Of a DNA stretch of 64,000 nucleotides, positions 46,716 through 56,715 are shown piece after piece. Under the pieces are notes generated by a model. That model worked only from the letters and a program-made list of their open reading frames with translations, was not told where the DNA came from and ran no database searches. Origin of the DNA: Dicyema japonicum (taxonomy: Eukaryota > Dicyemida > Rhombozoa > Dicyemidae); assembly GCA_011109175.1 (NCBI GenBank), contig RDEW01000031.1:1-64000 (forward strand), read 5' to 3'. A program made the position numbers and the translations under genes. Every line of letters begins with the position of its first letter. Position 1 is the first letter of the stretch.

Positions 46716-46787
46716 GGCCCAGTGGTCTAGTGGTATGATTCCCGCTTTGGGAGCGGGAGGTCCCGGGTTCAATTCCCGGCTGGGCCC
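46716..46787 (+). tRNA. tRNA-Pro (anticodon UGG)
   Basis: 72 nt without an intron. The acceptor stem GGCCCAG pairs with CTGGGCC, discriminator C at 46787. Box A-like TGGTCTAGTGG and box B GGTTCAATTCC are intact. The anticodon stem CCCGC/GCGGG encloses the loop TTTGGGA with anticodon TGG. The T arm is CCGGG/CCCGG. A run of T follows at about 46801-46808, suitable for RNA polymerase III termination. It decodes CCA and, by wobble, other Pro codons. It lies free between a LINE remnant and RT pieces and looks functional. Confidence 0.97.
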
Positions 46788-46899
46788 ATCATTGTTTCTT
46801 ATTTTTTTATTAAAGTAAAAATCAATTTTTGCATGAGTCATCAGTGCGGATACAATAATGGCGTATCATTATTATAATTATATTAAGAAAGTTGATAAT

Positions 46900-47400
46900 C
46901 TGCTTTTTACTCGGTCGCAACAAGAGTAAATCGGTAGCGGCCCCCGAGGCAAGAATATTTCTTGATTTTTAGGTTCTCCGCAGTCGAAGCAGCTGCTCCA
47001 GGTGTCTGAACCGATTTGAAAATATTCGTGCTTGAAAACGTGTCTACACAAGTTGCGTCCCAGATCAAAGATCTTCCAGACATGAAAGGGAAAAGGGTCA
47101 TCCCGTCAGGTCTCTTTCCATCTCCTCGATCAAGACCCACTGGTTCAAGCTGTACTGGGAAGCTTGTAGCCTTCAGAGCACTGACGATCACATCGTTCAG
47201 AGCAGCATGACTTGGTCCTCTTCCGGCGCTTCTTCTGCAGGACAGCGGGTGCAATTTCTTCGCATTGACTGTTTTCCCGATCGGCATCGGTGTTCCTGGC
47301 AAACGTCTAATCCTAGTCTTTGTCCGATGGGGGGGGATTTTGAGTCCGTACCGTTCCATTTCCGACAAGCTTAATAATAATAAATGACACATAATTATAA
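46900..47400 (-). mobile_element. PHD-finger RT family, C-terminal copy a (locus 2)
   Basis: A 161-codon minus-strand frame (46907-47392): ERYGLKIPPHRTKTRIRRLP, RRSAGRGPSHAALNDVIV, PVQLEPVGLDRGDGKRPDG, SLIWDATCVDTFSS and AAASTAENLKIKKY. This is the cleanest version of the family's C-terminal domain, with an HxxxN region and the DGKRPDG/WDxTCxDT blocks. It has a deletion relative to locus 1 (the GSGAWLGA block is missing between GLKIP and the RTKTR segment). Confidence 0.8.
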
Positions 47401-47429
47401 ATGAGATGAATTTTTTATTAATGGAAATA

Positions 47430-47725
47430 ATTAAGATATTTAATTAACACGGCCATCTATCCAAAGTGGACCCCGCCGACATTATCGACGTTGCGTTGCC
47501 TCTCACGACATACTTGAACCTGTTGCCCTGGACAGAGAAGACGGAAAACGTCCCGACGGGATCACAATTTTCCCATTTGAAGAGGAGAAACCTTTGGTCT
47601 GGTACGCTACTTGTGTCGACACACTTTGCCCGGCCAACATTGTCGGAAGCGCGGTTGACACACTGTATGCCGAGGAAAAAACGATGAGGGCAAAAGAGAA
47701 GAAGCACGATAACTTATGAATTATA
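47430..47725 (-). mobile_element. PHD-finger RT family, C-terminal copy b (locus 2)
   Basis: Same borders as 14530-15130 (GGCCATCTATCCAAAGTGGA; CACGATAACTTATRAATTAT), but internally shortened: the GNATSIM end is fused at about 47510 to the KCVDTSS part. Confidence 0.75.
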
Positions 47726-47729
47726 TTTT

Positions 47730-49035
47730 ATTAATTTAACAATAAAATATTATTTATTAACAATGGGGAAAAGCGGCTGCTGACATTACGAAGTAAGCGT
47801 TTCCGCGGACAACTGCATTCCCAATTTGTTGCCTCAGTCAGACCGCTTCCCCCACGTCTTTCTTACGATGGGCCAATTTCCTGTCGATTTCCTTCAGGAA
47901 AGACTCTGTGATACTTCGCAACACTAGACATCTAGATTGCCACCGGTACAAAACGAAAGCGGTCTCCAATTTCGCCATATTTTTTAATCTTGATTTTCTC
48001 GGCCAGATCGCCTGCAAATCTATCAGACTGCGCAGAGCTCAGCATCATCGAGTTCGAGAAAGAATTCACAACATTGCAGTTACATATCAGTTATTTTCCC
48101 TCAGTGAACGAAAAGATAGTTAGCCCATCCGGTCTTTTCCCGTCTCCGCGGGCTCCAGCACTGCCGGGAAGCCTGCAGCTTCAAGCGGATGCTTGACATC
48201 GACGCTCCCTCCATAACGGCATTAGTGTTCGACGCATACATAAAAACTCTCAGACTCTGTGTGATCCCAATCCGAATACAGTCATCTTCCAAAAGGGTCC
48301 CGAGAGAGGAACACAGTAGAGCATCTAGCCATGCTCTGCTCCCATGGTTGGCCTCAGACTTTAACACGTCGAAGATTTTTTTAGAGTAAATCTCATCCAA
48401 GTCGCGTTTCCTCGAAGGATCGTTTGGCGTATCCAAACCAGTTTCACACCATTCGCGGCGATCTTCTCCGAAAACTTATTCCCAAAATAGTCCGGTTGGA
48501 AAACGTAGGATATCTCGGACCAAAAGACTTCCGCTTGAGAGCGATGACAGATATACTGGAAAGGCGACCTCCAGCGTCGACCTGAGACCCGTACCTCCGA
48601 GGCGTGTAGGAAGCTTGCATTGATTCCAGCTCGGCACGTCAAAGTGGATGTTTTGAAGCAATTCGGCTGATTTTCTCAATGTCCTTTCCAGTGACAGGAG
48701 GATGTCACGATGTTTGAAGTAAGGAGAACAACGGAGATCATATAGGAGCTTGGACAAGCCGATGTTATTCTTCAAAAGGAAGAACGCTGCATGAGCATCG
48801 AGTAAGGAGAGTTTCTCCGTAACTCTAGAGTTTATTCTCTTTTGTTAGTAGATGGCTCCGCAGTTCATTTTCGTCAAGTGGACACCCAAGAAAGTATGTC
48901 CGCTCCCTGTGTACGACACTAATTCCAGTAGTACCGATTTGAAAGACTCGACCACGTTGATAAAATCACTCTCCGAGTATGTGATATTTATTATCTCCGA
49001 TTTCTTTATATTTATCTCAAGTTAAAACCCTTTTC
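47730..49035 (-). mobile_element. PHD-finger RT family, copy c (locus 2)
   Basis: Collinear with 15130-16680: 3' UTR (47735-47850), frames with SLGTLLEDDCIRIGI, DPSRKRDLDEIYSKKIFDVL and LPTRLGGTGLRSTLEVAFPV, then the thumb region to about 49035. Frameshifted. Confidence 0.75.
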
Positions 49036-49039
49036 CCAG

Positions 49040-49465
49040 CTTTGAAATTGTTGTACAAACAATTATTGAGCCATCTGTCAGCTATGCCTGTACGTCATGG
49101 GGAATCAATCTGTCCTGAACGAACAAACAAAGAATCCGGGACATTCAGGCCTTAACAGCCACTACTATTAATAATCTCGGGAAACTAGAAAAACTAATAC
49201 TTTCATCACTTGAAGACCTTATCCGACAAAATGGAAAGGGATTTGCTACCCTGTGCAAGCAGTGCAACTCTCAACAATACACAGCCACGACGTGTCTTAT
49301 AAGAAGGGTATACATCACCCCTCTCCAATTCCTATTCCTGAAACCACCCCGCCGACAGAGAAGTTGTGTTGGATCACAGAAGGCGCACGAGGAGAAAATG
49401 AGAATTCTGATTGGGGCCTTCGAGATCACTTAATTAATTTAGTAGTTAAATTAACTATTGGTGTT
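49040..49465 (+). mobile_element. LINE C-terminal end with 3' hairpin
   Basis: Plus-strand frames: LYKQLLSHLSAMP or, shifted, EPSVSYACTSWGINLS; ALTATTINNLGKLEKLILSS; PLQFLFLKPPRRQRSCVGSQ. The tail has GAGATCAC at 49408-49430 and GGTGTTCTT about 35 nt later, a weak version of the LINE hairpin. It separates two parts of the minus-strand PHD-finger RT locus. Confidence 0.55.
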
Positions 49466-49559
49466 CTTGGGTTAATAATCTCAAGTCCAAGGTATCGTAG
49501 TGCCTGCACAGCATGTGACAGATTGTCATGAACTTGGTTCCGTATGCGAGGTAGACTAG

Positions 49560-49830
49560 TGGAATAAGTTCCGGGGTTCGTTTGCTTCTAGATTCGAAAA
49601 TTTGATCTTACTGCAGTGAATTGAAGGAATTGCAGATGTTCAGCTTGACCCCAATATATGGGTTCTGTCCAAAAAAAACCACCTCGCAACATGCACTGCC
49701 GTTTCGCATCCGTTCCTTACACTGATTACCAGTTGGAGGCAGTTCCACAGTCAGAGCGAGCATGCAGCCCGCTGAGACATCTTTATGAATCCGAGGTGGA
49801 AAAAGTCCCCCCAAGACGAGCAGAAAAGTT
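49560..49830 (-). mobile_element. PHD-finger RT, palm fragment
   Basis: Minus strand: VRNGCETAVHVARWFFLDRT and (shifted) GVKLNICNSFNSLQ, matching GCEVAVHAARR...GIKLDITNAFNSLRR of the main copy; the catalytic Asp of this block is Asn here. The remaining 49830-50180 contains no supported gene. Confidence 0.6.
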
Positions 49831-50184
49831 CATATTTGCGTTCATTGGCATAACCGCATGTAGAGCATGTTGTGTCCAGTATCTTGGGTATAATATGTGT
49901 TGTTACATGATGCGAACGTCGCTATATGATGAAGTTGCGTAGTAATGAGTTATTCTTCAGTTCAGGTCCGTAGGTAATGAACAATTCACGATTCAATTCC
50001 GCACCACAACACCACCACGTGTAAGAACATATAACGGTTTTAAGTCTGCCTTTGTCACGTGGAGATTCATAGCAAATGCTCCATCGAATCAACTCGCTAT
50101 AAAAGTCAAGTATTCGCATTGTGGTCATGACAATTTTCCTCTACTCACTGAAGTGACCCCAGTAAATCCGGACCTAGATCCTCT

Positions 50185-50425
50185 GGATTTGTTATATTGA
50201 CTAATCGTTGAGAGGAGACCAAGGAATGTTATTAATTTACTTTTTTTCCTTTTTGTCGCGTGTGAGTCCCTTTAGACAATCAGATTCCGCAGTGAGGCAT
50301 TCACTCATGATGGCATCACTCATCAAGCCAAAAACATAATAGATTCATCGAATCTTCAACCAGAATGAACAGTATTCGAACCCGAAAAAATCTGGATCTG
50401 CGACAACCAATACACTTAACGAATT
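50185..50425 (-). repeat. SINE-A copy
   Basis: Minus-strand copy with box B (GGGTTCGAATAC, complement of 50373-50383), GATGAGTGATGCCATCATGA core, CGGAATCTGATTGTCTAAAG and ACATTCCTTGGTCTCC. The tail beyond TCAATATAACAAAT is lost. Confidence 0.8.
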
Positions 50426-50439
50426 TTTTATTGTTATGT

Positions 50440-50830
50440 TATTATTGTCCCAGAATCACCGGGTTAAAAGAATAAAGTTCTTAACTAACTAAGTGACCCC
50501 AGGCCGACAACTTGGACCTGGATCCGCCGGGGACGGGAGTCCAGAATTGCCCTTCTAAAAGGGCAGGGCTTCGGCTTATATCTCCTGTTCGTCTGGAGAT
50601 ATGAGATGAGTAGCTCATGCAGAAGATGATCTGGTATCTTGGCTTTTCTGATGAGAATTCTTTGTTTTTGGATGAAAAGATCTTCTATAGAAATAGGGGA
50701 GAATGTTGGGCCGATAATAGTCTTTGCGGCCTTTTGAATATTTGATGGTCGATGTTCTTGAAACAAACGAGGACCAAGCCTCACTTGTATAGAGCAACGT
50801 CGGCTGTACAAACTGTTTGTAGATCACGAA
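50440..50830 (-). mobile_element. LINE C-terminal end with 3' hairpin
   Basis: Minus strand: IYKQFVQPTLLYTSEAWSSF, then (shifted) RPSNIQKAAKTIIGPTFSPI, LFIQKQRILIRKAKIPDHLL and PCPFRRAILDSRPRRI. The tail pairs CTGGGGTCAC (complement of 50493-50502) with GTGATTCTGG (complement of 50450-50459), 10 pairs including wobbles. Confidence 0.7.
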
Positions 50831-50958
50831 TTTTTTAATATGAATTTTTATTTTAATATAATTTTTTAAATGATCAATTTAAATTAACATTTGTTCTGTT
50901 ATGTCCATATTGCCTTTTATTGTAGTTATCCATATTAAAATATTATAGATAAAAAGAT

Positions 50959-51691
50959 ATGCCACCACTACAGCTAATGTGACCGTATTTATATTTTCTA
51001 TTAAATAGCCACCTTTAAAATTGTTTGGCATTCCAGGGAAGTACGCTACTGCTCTCTATACTGCAGCTGCCAAAGAGAATAAACTTCCTGATGTTGAACG
51101 CGAATTGTTATCAGTCAAAGTAAAAAAATTTAATAAAACTAAGAAATTGTTTGATTCTGATGCCAATCTTAGTACGGTCGCCAACGATTCTTCTTTGTCC
51201 AGAACTGACAAGAAATGTTATTTTTTTATCTTATTCGCTAGCTTATCTTGAACATGTGCTAGGAAAGAAAATAAAATCTAATTTATTGCTGAATTTTGTC
51301 GGTTACTTGGATTTGTGATTAACTTTGTAGGATTGATTGCTGAAAATGGCCGTTTTAATAAATTTGGACAAATCATGAGTTCGTTTGGTGAGTTGATGAG
51401 TGCTCATCGTGGAGAAGTATTCTGTAAAGTGACCACCGCTTCTGTATTTAATTTTTAATGCTAGACAATAACTGATTCACAGAAAAATGAAATTAGTTCA
51501 GTTTTGAAATTATTTATTAAACCAACTGAAAAAATTAATTTGGAAACTGATGTAACCACGATTATCTTAACTTTAAGGTTGACCCAGCGATTTTGGGTGG
51601 AATGGTAGTAACCGTGGGAGATCGATACATTGATATGTCGGTCGCTTCTAAGATCAAAGATTTAACTTCTGTGTTGAAGCAAAATATTTAA
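50959..51691 (+). CDS. ATP5PO: ATP synthase subunit O (OSCP), mitochondrial
   Basis: From 51009 the frame reads [20 protein letters not shown] then [15 protein letters not shown], the N-terminal helices of OSCP. Introns at 51217-51241 (25 nt), 51302-51330 (29), 51444-51464 (21) and 51552-51577 (26), all GT-AG, join [71 protein letters not shown] and [20 protein letters not shown], ending KQNI at 51691. OSCP sits at the top of F1 and links it to the peripheral stalk of mitochondrial ATP synthase. The 21-nt intron is the shortest supported here. The start is uncertain: an ATG at 50959, 10 nt after a TATTATAG site, could be joined by a 30-nt intron (50979-51008), but that join is one base out of frame. 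The targeting peptide would then be very short. Confidence 0.9.
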
Positions 51692-51699
51692 CTTCTAAT

Positions 51700-52210
51700 C
51701 TTTACTAATACTAATTTCTGATTTCACTAAAGCATCTTCGTAGCTTTATATTTTATGTTTTTTATTGTCTCCTCCTTTTTGTTGTCAACAATCCAATTTA
51801 TTACTTGGCAGACTGTTTTTTAATTATAACAATGGAAGATCACTTTTTATTAATAGCAAGGATTTAATTTTGGGTGGATCCACGAAATTCAGCTTTTACA
51901 TCCAATGAGGAGTGACTATCAATGAATTTGATGCGAATACTTCTCCAAGATAAATAGTACTTTTTGATTTTTAACAAAAACTCATCACATAAATACCGCC
52001 GAAGTTATGAACCCCGAAACATAAATGTAGAAAATAGTGTTGTGTAAGTTGTTTACAGTTTCTACACATTTGAATGAGGAAAACTAATAAAAATGAATTT
52101 ATGGCAAGCAAAAGTTTCTACATGATTTTCATAAGTACTAATGTGAAAGATATGGTTGACTTAAAATATCTTTGATTTACAGCTCTAGAATTCTGAGTAT
52201 TGCGTGAATT
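51700..52210. other. Intergenic stretch, no gene seen
   Basis: AT-rich, only short frames. Confidence 0.4.
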
Positions 52211-52214
52211 CTGC

Positions 52215-52465
52215 TGTTTGTTAGCAATTTTAGTTATTTATCCCCAAAGACTAACAAGAAAGGTTAGGTGATCCCAGCCTACAATATCTTACGAACTCTC
52301 CTTGAATGTTCCGACAGCGACTCAACTGCCTTCTTTTGTGTCTGCAGAGGAATTCAGTCAGAGTCCACTTCTACATGGTCGATTGAAATTTCTCTAGCAG
52401 CTGGGCGCTTGAAGACTCAAGGCCTCTTACAAAGTAGTAAGGTCGGGGCTACTAACTAACTGAAT
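52215..52465 (-). mobile_element. LINE 3' end fragment (tentative)
   Basis: Minus strand carries a TTGTAGGCTGGGATCACCTAAC stretch (within 52255-52290), like the ends of the 23.3 and 29.2 kb LINEs, and a degenerate hairpin partner toward 52220. The coding part cannot be followed. 52470-53050 has one 65-residue plus frame (52581-52778, LLGDLSNSECQGW) that I cannot assign. Confidence 0.4.
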
Positions 52466-53059
52466 CCTATTAAAAGTTTTTATAATGAATTCATTTTTGT
52501 TTCGAGCAACTAATACTTATCTAGCGTAGTGTTTAGTGTTGTTTCTCATCACGTCATGAATAGCTGTTGATTCAATTTACTTGGTAAAAGAGATTCCTTT
52601 CTGCTCTTGCCTTATTAATTTTCTATTAGGCGATCTATCTAACTCAGAGTGCCAAGGCTGGCATCAAAAAATATATTTTCTCTACTCTACTGGAGGAGTT
52701 CCCAAAATTAAAAATATGATGCTTGGAAAAAATATGTCCCACTCCGATAGTGGAAATCTATTAAAAACTAATATCTGAATCCTGATTATCTTCATAATGG
52801 CTTCTGGACATTACAGCCACATCACTTATATGACAGAGGAAAATGGAAAAAATTAACGTTAAATATTGTTTTGAATGTTGCACATGCAGAATCATTATGG
52901 CTTTCGTGAAAGTGGCTTAATAATAATCACTTATACGATGTCCCATTCAGATTTGAGTGAACACTTCGTTAATAATGATTTTTTGATACACATATTTAAG
53001 TATTATCCAGGAAGAGAAATAGTTAATTTTTTCAAATAGCAATACGAAAGGGTTCTATA

Positions 53060-54000
53060 AGTCTTAATATTTTAGAAATAAAAATAAATGGATTATCAAC
53101 AAAGGAGCACAAAAGAGATTTCCTGATAGGAAGGTACATGTGGTAGTGGAAAAAGGGGTTTGCCGGTAAAATATTGCAACAGAAGCATCCAAATCCAAAG
53201 GAATCCTACGGACGTTCAACATCTGCAAGCCTTTAGTGAAGACTTTCTTCGCGTGGGAGTTGAAACTCAACAGCCTGTCAAACATTAATCCAAGAATTGA
53301 GGGAGACTTTGTTACTGGTATCTGGAAAGACCAATGAATATTCTTGGATCTTCTTTTGAACGACGGTCTCTGGTGAAAAGCGTACATATTGATTCTTAGA
53401 CAGAAATCGTTAGTCGGTGGGAGTCAACCAATCGTAGAAGGTGTTCAAACTCGCCTAGGCATTAACAATTGCAACTTGCGTCGATCGATTGCGTGTTGCA
53501 ATTATTAAGTAGTCTGCGTAGGATAATAACAAAAAATTTTCGTCCCCGTGATTTGGTAGGTCATGGAGGAAAAGATTTAAAAGGGTCGGCTAAATGGAGA
53601 ACCTTGGGTATTTTTTGAGGCAGTAATTGTGATCTTGATCTGATATGACCCAGAATGTTGGCCAGCCACATGTTTAGGGGACGACTTTTGAATTAAAAAT
53701 TTTCCCAATGTTTACACAGTCCTCGTACTGCGCCGAAAGCCTTGTTTATGTAGATGGAAACCATTGTGATTCGTATGTGTGGTGGGGTGCCATTAAATTT
53801 ATTGGCAGTGATTTGGGATAATGTGGTTAAATAGGCAGTGGTGAACTCTCCAGCACGAAAACCGTCTTTAATAGTCGCTTGATGGAGGTCCTGCGTAATA
53901 GTAGATAGTATCAGTTTTTCAAAAGTTTTAACTAAACTTTGTAAAAACGCTACTTAGATAATACAAAAGATGTTTCCACTCAACATTAAATCATATTTAC
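53060..54000 (-). mobile_element. LINE reverse transcriptase, C-terminal half
   Basis: Minus strand. From about 53980 downward: EFTTAYLTTLSQITANKFNG, an ISINKAFGAVR-like palm block (the expected Asp-Phe-Asp pattern is altered), LLLSYADYLIIATRNRS (53545-53490, YADY instead of YADD), LTPTDNDFCL and FQIPVTKSPSILGLMFDRLL. Same family as 28.66-29.3 kb. Catalytically dead by the YADY change and many shifts. Confidence 0.7.
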
Positions 54001-54350
54001 ACCCAATATATACTACCGTCAATCTGCTACTGTTGTGCGGAATGTGGTAAACCTATCCTATACCAACCTAAGGAAATTAAACTCCTTCCAAGAAATAATA
54101 ACGAGGGCTCTACAAAGGTCCTCCTCGCCACTAAAGCCAACCCCATTCGAAGAACCTGCGAGGAGAACGGGAGCCGAGTTTAAACTTCAAAACTTTCCGA
54201 AAAGTGATTCATCCACACAGGAAGTGTGTCGGCTCTCGGGAGGAACACCGAGAAAAGATAAGGCGGCTGGTTAAGGAGGTTAGGTTCACCTGACACGCCG
54301 CCACTCTATTTTATTTTGTCGGTGATTCCTGATTTTAAATAAATAGGAGA
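54000..54350 (+). mobile_element. LINE 3' end (opposite strand insertion)
   Basis: Plus strand. The frame 54035-54274 ends ..TQEVCRLSGGTPRKDKAAG and is followed by GGTTCACC...GGTGATTCC and TTTTAAATAAATA, the LINE-type tail. It separates the RT and endonuclease parts of the minus-strand LINE around it. Confidence 0.5.
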
Positions 54351-54359
54351 TCGTCCTTT

Positions 54360-55790
54360 ATAGCAGGTTCTCCCTCCAGTTATCCAGTCTTCAAAACTGG
54401 TTTGATAACAGAGTTTTTCCAAATCTTGGGAAAATATTGTAGTTAATAGACAGCTTAAATATTTGGGTGAGTTAACCAAATGTATAGTGGCTTTGGTGTT
54501 TTATATGAATCGAAGATACTTTGTCAAAGTCGCAGACTGTGAGTTCTTTAATCTGCCGATAACCTCTGAGACCTGCTTGTCTGAGAATAGTTCTTGGTAA
54601 GGTTACTTTTTCGGTTTGTGGGCACGTACTTTGATATTCAGGTGTTTTGAGAATGTTTTGAAGCTGATCGCAGCACAATGTTTCATAAGTAGGTTAGGGT
54701 GTATATGACAAATGTGTTTTGGAAAAGCGTACCGATTCCTTCTGTATCTTCCAATTTTGATTTAATTTGTTTTAGTGTTTTCCAGAATTAATGGGATGAA
54801 TTTTTCCCGTTGAGGCAATTGACCAGGTGACGTCATAGCTGAATAATTTTATTTAGTTATCTGATGGTTTCGTGTATGATGAGAGATGAGTAAATACATT
54901 GTCAGTCTTTTGAATGGCCTAACTGATAATCTTCGCGGCCTCATTTATCGAACGTATTTGTTAAATAGTCCTTTGGTCAATTCAATGTCAACCAAGTTAC
55001 TAAAGCCAGACCAATCAACCTTCTTAGTTCTTCAATCTTTTCACAAGTCTGCAATGTCCGGCGTCTCCAAAATCATCTCAACATAAGAAGGATAAGAGTG
55101 GTCGCTGAAAAAACCATAAATCACATTCACTTAAGCAAGTCCTGCTAAGGAAAATAAGGTTAGATAGGGAAAAGTGCAGCTATCAGTGCTCCTTAATTGG
55201 GTTCTTGTGTGTAATTTAGCGTCATTCAGAATAATTCATACAAAAATACCATTTGCGATGAACTCGCCTCGGCTGTATGCGGACTCTGAAGCAAGAAAAA
55301 CGGGGTGCCGGGCATTGAGGTCGTCGAATATTAAAACGTTTTTAATGCTGAGAGACGGGGTAGATTTGGCGTGTAGGATTTTGGGCAAAATTCTTTTACG
55401 GAAATCGATCAAGTTATTGTTGGTAATCTCTTCCATGTTTCATGGCATAAAATTGTCAGAGCCTAGAAGCTCTGAGGTCCGTTGACTTAAGTCCATGAAG
55501 TGTATTCTGTTCTTTACAATTCTGAGTAGGCCTCTACCTGGCATTCTTTGACGGTCCTTACGGATCACTGTGTATCAGGGGAAGGATGGTGTAGGTGAGG
55601 AGGATGAGTTTGAACTCCTGGACGAAAGCAAGGTCAGCTTGCTTTGCGGACAAGAGTGCTCTAAGTTCCAGAATCTTCCTTCTAATTCCATTTGTATTTA
55701 TTTGTAGAATTATTAAGTATCCACGTGGACCAGGATTTGTTTCAAAGTCGCCACATTGGAAAATCAATACTCCGGAGCAATGATGAGACC
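54360..55790 (-). mobile_element. LINE endonuclease region with a 2A-like N-terminal motif
   Basis: Minus strand. The frame 55558-55767 starts MIFQCGDFETNPGPRGYLII then LQINTNGIRRKILELRALLS, ADLAFVQEFKL: the start of an apurinic-type endonuclease (N-x-N-G-I, Q-E). It continues after shifts at 55436-55236 with NVLIFDDLNARHPVFLASES (GDFNARH-type catalytic block). Farther on (54678-54472) is a linker toward RT. CGDFETNPGP (complement of 55726-55755) fits D-x-E-x-N-P-G-P, the 2A ribosome-skipping consensus known from several viruses and from some non-LTR retrotransposons. The element is broken but the motif is intact. Confidence 0.7.
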
Positions 55791-56009
55791 AGACGAACTT
55801 GGAGGTACATAGAAGTCACCCAAATGTTGTCGAGAAGTTGATGGCTCTTTTCGTTCCTTTCGGAATGAGTGACACCTTCTCGAGTAAGCCACGTAAGCAC
55901 CGAAAAGTGAATCCTATAATAATTTTTTTTAAAACTTTCTTTAAATTATTTTTATTGTTTCAAATATTTTAATTTTATTTTTAATTAAAGTCAATTTTAG
56001 TGAAAAGTC

Positions 56010-56681
56010 ATGAAGTCACGGGTAGAATAAATGTGTTTATTTCACAGCTTTCTGCAATTTTGTGCTGTATTGATAAACGTATAATAACGAGCAAATTTCC
56101 AATTGAAAACGCTTACTACATAAGAAATGCCGGAAATTGCATTTTCCCTCAGAGTGCTTCATATTCTCAAGAAATTATCACGTTAGAATTCCTTTACCAA
56201 TCCAAATTGATAAATCACATATGTATCATTGGACATTCTGACTGTAAAGTTGGCTATTAAATATTTTACTTATTTTTACTTGTCCTTGACTTCTAGGCAA
56301 TGAACTGTCTTGTCAATGAGAATAACTCTTCTTTTTCAAACCTAGTCTCTTCAGTCGCAGGCGAGGCCTTGAATCGATTAAATTCAGTTGGAAAAAGTCG
56401 GCTAATAAATTTCTGCCCTGACAGTGATAATTTGATTTTCAAATTTGATACTTCTACTATTTTGGAATTTGTAAAAGTAGATCAATTAGCGATGGTCTCT
56501 ATTGATTCTTATTTTATAGGTTAATGTACTTCTTGGGATGGAAACCATTATTAATCATACTTCCTTCACTAAAGACTACTTGGAAGGTCAGCTTCTCATT
56601 GACGGACTGTTTTATGACTTGGATGCTGGGGAGTTAAAAATATATAACAAAAAATCATCGTCATTTATTAATTATAATTAA
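56010..56681 (+). CDS. Beta-class carbonic anhydrase
   Basis: Exons 56010-56021 (tentative), 56048-56248, 56297-56494 and 56520-56681, with introns of 26, 48 and 25 nt. The protein contains LSAILCCIDKRII (C-x-D-x-R, with a zinc-ligand Cys and the Asp/Arg dyad), ENAYYIRNAGN, ITLEFLYQSKLINHICIIGH and SDCKAMNCL (zinc-ligand His and Cys in GHSDC), and the animal-type C-terminal LIDGLFYDLDAGEL. It interconverts CO2 and bicarbonate using zinc. The beta class occurs in many invertebrates (often mitochondrial) but not in vertebrates. At about 190 residues it is shorter than the usual 250; the N-terminal helix (RxxxRxxxVxxF) and part of the middle are missing, so an upstream exon may be unseen. The ATG at 56010 is 9 nt after a CAATTTTAG site. 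The stop lies 34 bp before the next gene on the same strand. Confidence 0.8.
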
Positions 56682-56715
56682 TTCTTTAATTTTTAATAAT
56701 AAAAATTCAAATTAA

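Noticed and set aside
55236-55485. Plus-strand frame at 55174-55485
   Set aside because: The minus strand carries the endonuclease block NVLIFDDLNARH; the plus frame is its shadow.
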